13,204 nt of DNA from Polaromonas sp. (lineage in GTDB: Bacteria; Pseudomonadota; Gammaproteobacteria; Burkholderiales; Burkholderiaceae), in the NCBI GenBank assembly GCA_013823505.1, contig PNMH01000090.1:1-13204 (forward strand). Direction: 5' to 3'. Numbering within the stretch: position 1 is the first letter of the stretch; each line of letters opens with the position of its first letter. Positions 9,357 through 13,204 of this stretch are shown here, piece by piece. The position numbers and the translations under genes are program-made. The notes below the pieces were generated by a model. It was given only the letters and a program-made list of their open reading frames with translations, made no database searches and had not been told where the DNA came from.

Positions 9357-10049
9357 ATGTTGATCCGCCAACTCGGCCGGGTGGACTACGCACCCGTGTA
9401 CGACGCCATGGTGGCGTTCACTGCGGCGCGCGATGCCGACACGCCCGACGAGCTCTGGGTCTGCGAGCATCCGCCGGTGTTCACACAGGGTATCGCGGGA
9501 CGGGACGACCACCTGCTGGCCCCTGGCAGCATCCCGGTGGTCAAGACCAACCGCGGCGGGCAGGTGACCTACCACGGTCCAGGCCAGGTGGTGGTCTACC
9601 CGCTGATGAACCTGCAACGTGCGGGGTACTTCGTGAAGGAATACGTCTACCGCATCGAAGAGGCGGTGATCCGCACCCTGGACCACTTTGGCGTGACCGG
9701 CCACCGCGTGGCCGACGCCCCGGGCATCTACGTGCGACTGGACGACCCGACCAGCCATGCGCTGCTGCCACAGCGACCCCAAAAGCGCGTCGATGGCTCG
9801 ACGCCGTCCGAGCCCGACTTCACCGGTCTGGGCAAGATCGCGGCGCTCGGCATCAAGGTCAGTCGGCACTGCAGTTACCACGGCGTGGCGCTGAACGTGG
9901 CGATGGACCTGCAGCCCTACCAGCGCATCAACCCCTGCGGACATGCAGGCCTGCAAACGGTGGACCTTTCTACAATCGGTGTCGCCGTTTCATGGGATGA
10001 AGCGGCCCAGGTTCTGAGCCAGAAGCTCGGCGCCGCCCTCAGCCCCTGA
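9357..10049 (+). CDS. lipB: Octanoyl-[acyl-carrier-protein]:protein N-octanoyltransferase LipB
   Basis: 230 residues. It moves octanoyl from acyl carrier protein onto the lipoyl-domain lysine of 2-oxoacid dehydrogenases and GcvH, the first step of de novo lipoylation. Signatures are [18 protein letters not shown] (66-83), the catalytic lysine K160 in [15 protein letters not shown], and the acyl-thioester cysteine C194 in INPCGHAG. Between about 127 and 157 there is a Pro/Asp-rich loop ([20 protein letters not shown]) longer than in E. coli. It starts one base after the DUF493 stop. A TACAAT near its 3' end may be an internal promoter for lipA, though no -35 is visible. Confidence 0.97.
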   Translation: MLIRQLGRVDYAPVYDAMVAFTAARDADTPDELWVCEHPPVFTQGIAGRDDHLLAPGSIPVVKTNRGGQVTYHGPGQVVVYPLMNLQRAGYFVKEYVYRIEEAVIRTLDHFGVTGHRVADAPGIYVRLDDPTSHALLPQRPQKRVDGSTPSEPDFTGLGKIAALGIKVSRHCSYHGVALNVAMDLQPYQRINPCGHAGLQTVDLSTIGVAVSWDEAAQVLSQKLGAALSP

Positions 10050-10076
10050 ACACCACCGCGCCACCCGCGCCCCGCC

Positions 10077-11099
10077 ATGACCCGCCCTGACACCCCCACG
10101 GCCGCCGATACGAACACGGTCCGCCAAGCCCAGCCCGCTGCGGGCTACGACGCCAGCGCCAAGCAGAAAAGCCAGGCCAAGACCGCGCGCATCCCGATCA
10201 AGATCGTGCCTGCCGAGGTGCTGAAAAAGCCCGACTGGATCCGCGTCAAGGCCGGTTCTCCCAGCACCCGCTTCTACGAAATCAAGGACGTGCTGCGCGC
10301 CAACAAGCTGGTGACGGTGTGCGAGGAAGCCAGTTGCCCCAACATTGGTGAATGTTTCGGCAAGGGCACGGCCACCTTCATGATCATGGGCGACAAGTGC
10401 ACGCGCCGCTGCCCGTTCTGCGACGTCGGCCACGGTCGCCCGGACCCGCTGGACGTGAACGAACCGGAGAACCTGGCCAGGACGATCGCGGCGCTCAAGC
10501 TCAGGTACGTGGTGATCACCAGCGTGGACCGCGACGACCTGCGCGACGGCGGCGCGGGTCACTTCGTCGAGTGCATCCGCAAGACGCGCGAGCTGTCACC
10601 GGGCACGCAGATCGAGGTGCTGGTGCCCGACTTCCGGGGCCGCGACGACCGCGCACTGGAGATTCTGAAAGCAGCGCCGCCGGACGTGATGAACCACAAC
10701 CTGGAAACCGCCCCACGCCTGTACCGGCAAGCGCGCCCGGGATCGGACTACGCGTTCAGCCTGAACCTGCTCAAGAAGTTCAAGGCCCTGTTTCCGCATG
10801 TGCCCACCAAAAGCGGCCTGATGGTCGGTCTGGGCGAGACCGACGAGGAAATCCTCGACGTCATGCGCGACATGCGCGCGCACCACATCGAGATGCTGAC
10901 CATCGGCCAGTACCTTGCACCCAGCAGCCACCACCTGCCGGTGCGCCGCTACGTGCACCCCGACACCTTCAAGATGTTCGAGGCCGAGGCCTACAAGATG
11001 GGCTTCACCCACGCCGCCGTCGGCGCCATGGTGCGCAGTTCGTACCACGCCGACCAGCAGGCGCATGGCGTGCTGAACGCGTCAGCGCCCAAGCCCTGA
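10077..11099 (+). CDS. lipA: Lipoyl synthase LipA (radical SAM)
   Basis: 340 residues. It inserts two sulfurs into the octanoyl chain made by LipB, giving lipoyl. It carries two 4Fe-4S clusters. The auxiliary, sacrificial cluster is held by [12 protein letters not shown] (C82, C87, C93) together with the C-terminal RSSY at 320-323. The radical SAM cluster is held by CTRRCPFC (C108, C112, C115). The N-terminal 40 residues are polar, Ala/Gln/Lys-rich and longer than in E. coli, as is common in Burkholderiales. ATG 10077 was used. The 27-base gap from lipB shows no strong Shine-Dalgarno. All motifs are intact. Confidence 0.98.
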   Translation: MTRPDTPTAADTNTVRQAQPAAGYDASAKQKSQAKTARIPIKIVPAEVLKKPDWIRVKAGSPSTRFYEIKDVLRANKLVTVCEEASCPNIGECFGKGTATFMIMGDKCTRRCPFCDVGHGRPDPLDVNEPENLARTIAALKLRYVVITSVDRDDLRDGGAGHFVECIRKTRELSPGTQIEVLVPDFRGRDDRALEILKAAPPDVMNHNLETAPRLYRQARPGSDYAFSLNLLKKFKALFPHVPTKSGLMVGLGETDEEILDVMRDMRAHHIEMLTIGQYLAPSSHHLPVRRYVHPDTFKMFEAEAYKMGFTHAAVGAMVRSSYHADQQAHGVLNASAPKP

Positions 11100-11193
11100 A
11101 CCGGCGGGATCTCTGGCCGCAGCCTGGGCCGCCGCCCCGGGGACGCGCAGACGGTCAGCCGGTCAACCGGTCCTCCAGCCCGGCGCGCAGTGC
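11100..11193. other. Intergenic gap between convergent lipA and pirin gene
   Basis: This 94-base GC-rich gap holds no ORF I would defend and no hairpin with a U-tract. It contains the dyad GCCGGT-CA-ACCGGT at 11158-11171, which differs by one base from the reverse complement of the palindrome before DUF493. The pirin stop codon sits inside another near-palindrome, GTGCTTAGCTGAGCAC (11190-11205). How lipA transcription ends is not evident. Confidence 0.4.
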
Positions 11194-12057
11194 TTAGCTG
11201 AGCACACCCATTCTGCCTGCCTGGTGGTCGATAAAAGCTTGCTGAATCTCCTGCGGCGTGTTCATCACAAACGGCCCGTGGCCCACCACCGGCTCGTCGA
11301 TCGGTTCGCCACACAGCCACAGCAGCGTGGTGTCGGCCAGGGCGGTGAGTTGCACGCCCTCGCCCGCGCGTTCGTAGACGATCATTTCGGCGTCGCCCGC
11401 TTCCTGACCGTCGGCGGTTTTGACCCGGCCCTGGTAGACCAGCGGCACGGTGGTGTGGCCAACGGGTGCGGGCAAGGCCACGGTGTGGCCGGCCTTGAGT
11501 TGCACGTCCCACACCTGCATGGGTGTGAAGGTGCGGGCCGGGCCTAGCGCGCCCTGGAACATTCCCGCGATCAGCCGCACCGTGCCGGCGCCATCGGGCA
11601 GCGCCACGGTGGGCGTCTGCGCGGCGCTGATGCCCTGGTAGCCGGGCGGCGCCATCTTGTCGCGCGCGGGCAGGTTCACCCACAGCTGCACCATGCGAAA
11701 CGGCCCGCCGCTGCGGGCATAGGCTTCGCTGTGAAACTCCTCGTGCACGATGCCCGAAGCGGCGGTCATCCACTGCACATCGCCCGGGCCGATGGTGCCG
11801 CCCGCGCCGGTGGAGTCGCGGTGCGAGACCTCGCCGTCGTAGACGATGGTGACGGTCTCAAAACCCCGGTGCGGGTGCGCGCCGACACCGCGTCGCCTGG
11901 TGGTCGGGTCGAACACCACCGGGCCGCCGTAGTCCAGCATGAGAAAGGGTGAGAACGCGGCGGGGTCGTCGTGGTACGAAAACAGCGTGCGCACCGGAAA
12001 ACCGTCGCCGACCCAGTGGCCTTGCGTGTTGCGCTGAATGAAAGACACGGATTTCAC
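11194..12057 (-). CDS. Pirin-family cupin protein
   Basis: 287 residues, the usual pirin length, with two cupin domains (about 20-130 and 160-245). The N-terminal metal site is complete: H61 and H63 in AHPHRGFETVT, and H105 and E107 in ASGIVHEEFHS, equivalent to H56, H58, H101 and E103 of human pirin. Bacterial pirins bind iron or other metals; some show quercetin dioxygenase activity or bind metabolic enzymes. The substrate here is unknown. GTG 12057 was chosen because AAGGAG lies eight bases upstream and the protein then begins MKSVSFIQRN. The open frame continues far upstream, but that part runs antisense through the next gene. It converges with lipA and diverges from the RNA methyltransferase gene. 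Confidence 0.95.
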   Translation of the reverse strand: MKSVSFIQRNTQGHWVGDGFPVRTLFSYHDDPAAFSPFLMLDYGGPVVFDPTTRRRGVGAHPHRGFETVTIVYDGEVSHRDSTGAGGTIGPGDVQWMTAASGIVHEEFHSEAYARSGGPFRMVQLWVNLPARDKMAPPGYQGISAAQTPTVALPDGAGTVRLIAGMFQGALGPARTFTPMQVWDVQLKAGHTVALPAPVGHTTVPLVYQGRVKTADGQEAGDAEMIVYERAGEGVQLTALADTTLLWLCGEPIDEPVVGHGPFVMNTPQEIQQAFIDHQAGRMGVLS

Positions 12058-12064
12058 GGTTGAA

Positions 12065-12123
12065 TCTCCTTGGGGCTTGCATTGTCCGGCGGTGCGGGGT
12101 TTTGCGTTGCCGTCAGGGACAAT
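12065..12123. promoter_or_regulatory. Divergent control region with mirrored -10-like GGACAAT elements
   Basis: The 73 bases between the two divergent starts contain ATTGTCC at 12081-12087 and its inverted copy GGACAAT at 12117-12123. Read outward, each gives a -10-like GACAAT. The minus-strand one would place the pirin transcript start just before its AAGGAG (12065-12070). The plus-strand one lies seven bases before ATG 12131 and would give a nearly leaderless transcript. No good -35 is seen for either, so both assignments are tentative. Confidence 0.4.
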
Positions 12124-12130
12124 CCGGGGC

Positions 12131-13162
12131 ATGCGTATCTCCAAATTGCGCGAGCGCCTGCGCGCGCTCGGCGCCCTGCCCAAACACGAGCACCGCGTGC
12201 TGCGCCTGTGGAGCAACGCGCTGCCACAAACCACGGGCAAGCGGCAGATCGAACACTTTCTGCCCGCCACGCTGCGCGCCGAACTGCCCGCCATCGAAGC
12301 CGATCTGGCCGCGCTCGCGCGCATCGAATCGCGCCACCCCGGCGACGACGGCTCGGAGCGTTTGCTGGTGAAGCTGCCGGACGGCCAGTTGATCGAGAGC
12401 GTGCTGCTGCCGCGCGGCGGGCTGTGCGTGTCGACCCAGGTCGGTTGTGCGGTGGGCTGCACCTTCTGCATGACCGGCACCACCGGGCTGATCCGCCAAG
12501 TGGGCAGTGCCGAGATCGTGGCGCAGGTGGCGCTGGCGCGCGGCCTGCGGCCGGTGAAAAAGGTGGTTTTCATGGGCATGGGCGAGCCCGCGCACAACCT
12601 GGACAACGTCATGGAAGCGATCGAGCTGCTGGGCACGGCGGGCAACATCGGCCACAAGAACCTGGTGTTCTCCACCGTGGGCGATCCGCGCGTGTTCGAG
12701 ACCCTGCCGCGCGGTCCGGTCAGGCCCGCACTCGCGCTCTCGCTGCACACCACCCGGGCCGAGCTGCGCGAACAGCTGCTGCCGCGCGCACCGCGCATGA
12801 CACCCGAAGAACTGGTGCAAGCCGGTGAGGCCTACGCCCGCGCCACCGACCACCCCATTCAGTACCAGTGGACGCTGCTCGACGGCATCAACGACAGCGA
12901 CGACGAGCTCGACGGCATCGTGCGCCTGCTGAGTGGCAAGTACGCGATCCTGAACATGATCCCGTTCAACGCGGTGGAAGGCATGCCCTGGCAGCGCCCG
13001 AGCTGGGAAAAGGCCGCCGCCATCGCCCGCCAGCTGCACCGGCGCGGCATCCTCACCAAACTGCGCCAGTCCGCCGGGCAGGACGTGGACGGCGGCTGCG
13101 GGCAGTTGCGCGCGCGGGCCGAGAAGTCGGCACGCAAGGTCATTCCGGTCGTGGCCGGTTGA
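12131..13162 (+). CDS. RlmN/Cfr-family radical SAM RNA methyltransferase (short paralogue)
   Basis: 343 residues. The radical SAM motif CAVGCTFC places C106, C110 and C113. The two further catalytic cysteines of RlmN and Cfr are present: C99 in GLCVSTQVGC (E. coli C118) and C323 in GGCGQLRA (E. coli C355). MGMGEPAHNLDNV at 148-160 is the SAM-binding signature. Family members methylate C2 or C8 of adenine by a ping-pong mechanism through a methylated cysteine. The N-terminus (MRISKLRERLRALGALPKHEHR) is unlike classical RlmN, which is about 384 residues, so this is probably a paralogue with an unassigned RNA target rather than housekeeping rlmN. ATG 12131 fits the family. No clear Shine-Dalgarno is seen, and a -10-like element lies just upstream. 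Confidence 0.88.
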   Translation: MRISKLRERLRALGALPKHEHRVLRLWSNALPQTTGKRQIEHFLPATLRAELPAIEADLAALARIESRHPGDDGSERLLVKLPDGQLIESVLLPRGGLCVSTQVGCAVGCTFCMTGTTGLIRQVGSAEIVAQVALARGLRPVKKVVFMGMGEPAHNLDNVMEAIELLGTAGNIGHKNLVFSTVGDPRVFETLPRGPVRPALALSLHTTRAELREQLLPRAPRMTPEELVQAGEAYARATDHPIQYQWTLLDGINDSDDELDGIVRLLSGKYAILNMIPFNAVEGMPWQRPSWEKAAAIARQLHRRGILTKLRQSAGQDVDGGCGQLRARAEKSARKVIPVVAG

Positions 13163-13168
13163 CCCCTC

Positions 13169-13204
13169 TCAAATCAGCTGCTGCTGCAGCGACGCCTCAC
13201 CCAG
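13169..13204 (-). CDS. Possible 3' end of a convergent gene (partial)
   Basis: On the minus strand, from the window edge, an open frame reads LGEASLQQQLI and stops with TGA at 13171-13169, six bases after the end of the RlmN-like gene. Codon use (CTG, GCG, CAG) resembles its neighbours. Eleven residues are too few to name a family, and the frame could be chance. Confidence 0.35.
   Translation of the reverse strand: MGEASLQQQLI

Noticed and set aside
8804..9358. Minus-strand open frame across DUF493 and the divergent control region
   Set aside because: It is antisense to a well-supported gene and crosses the control region shared with the atp operon. No family traits are seen.
12038..12130. 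Upstream start for the RlmN-like protein
   Set aside because: It would overlap the start of the divergent pirin gene and its Shine-Dalgarno, and it adds non-family sequence. ATG 12131 gives the expected MRISKLRERL start.
12058..12798. Upstream extension of the pirin reading frame
   Set aside because: The extension is antisense to the RlmN-like gene. Pirin homologues begin at MKSVSFIQRN, and AAGGAG sits directly before GTG 12057.

Overview
The window is about 13.2 kb of GC-rich chromosomal DNA, and gene content and protein style point to a betaproteobacterium of the order Burkholderiales, probably Comamonadaceae (Hydrogenophaga/Acidovorax-like). This placement is inferred from protein resemblance and gene order, not from a search. 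The region is mostly conserved core genome. I see no mobile element, CRISPR array, tRNA or rRNA.

Layout. Positions 1-581 (+) hold the glycine-rich tail of one TPM-domain (YgcG-like) protein and a complete second TPM-domain protein. A convergent gene at 594-1166 (-) encodes a stand-alone cyclic-nucleotide-binding-domain protein. Positions 1292-8788 (-) hold the complete F1Fo ATP synthase operon in the classical order atpI-atpB-atpE-atpF-atpH-atpA-atpG-atpD-atpC. It is read from a good sigma70-like promoter (8847-8876) and ends at a strong intrinsic terminator (1232-1262). Divergent from it, 9071-11099 (+) is the lipoate cluster: DUF493 (YbeD-like), lipB and lipA. A pirin-family cupin (11194-12057, -) converges on lipA and diverges from an RlmN/Cfr-like radical SAM RNA methyltransferase (12131-13162, +). 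The last 36 bases look like the 3' end of a further minus-strand gene.

How the genes work together. The atp operon supplies both ATP synthase sectors: Fo (a, c, b) in the membrane, F1 (delta, alpha, gamma, beta, epsilon) in the cytoplasm, and the accessory protein AtpI. All catalytic and proton-path residues I can identify are present, and the c subunit looks like a proton type rather than a sodium type. LipB and LipA perform the two steps of de novo lipoyl-cofactor synthesis on the lipoyl domains of 2-oxoacid dehydrogenases and GcvH. The lipoate genes and the atp operon therefore share one divergent control region.

The most interesting signals lie between the genes. They include a 21-codon ORF with its own Shine-Dalgarno and an ATGA overlap with atpF, a long cUUCGg-capped hairpin between atpD and atpC, a pyrimidine-rich initiation region before atpE, a structured leader before the DUF493-lipB-lipA genes, and near-matching palindromes flanking that cluster. 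Protein-level oddities are an apparent ~20-residue insertion near the C-terminus of AtpA and a short RlmN-like paralogue. I found no clearly new multi-gene system.
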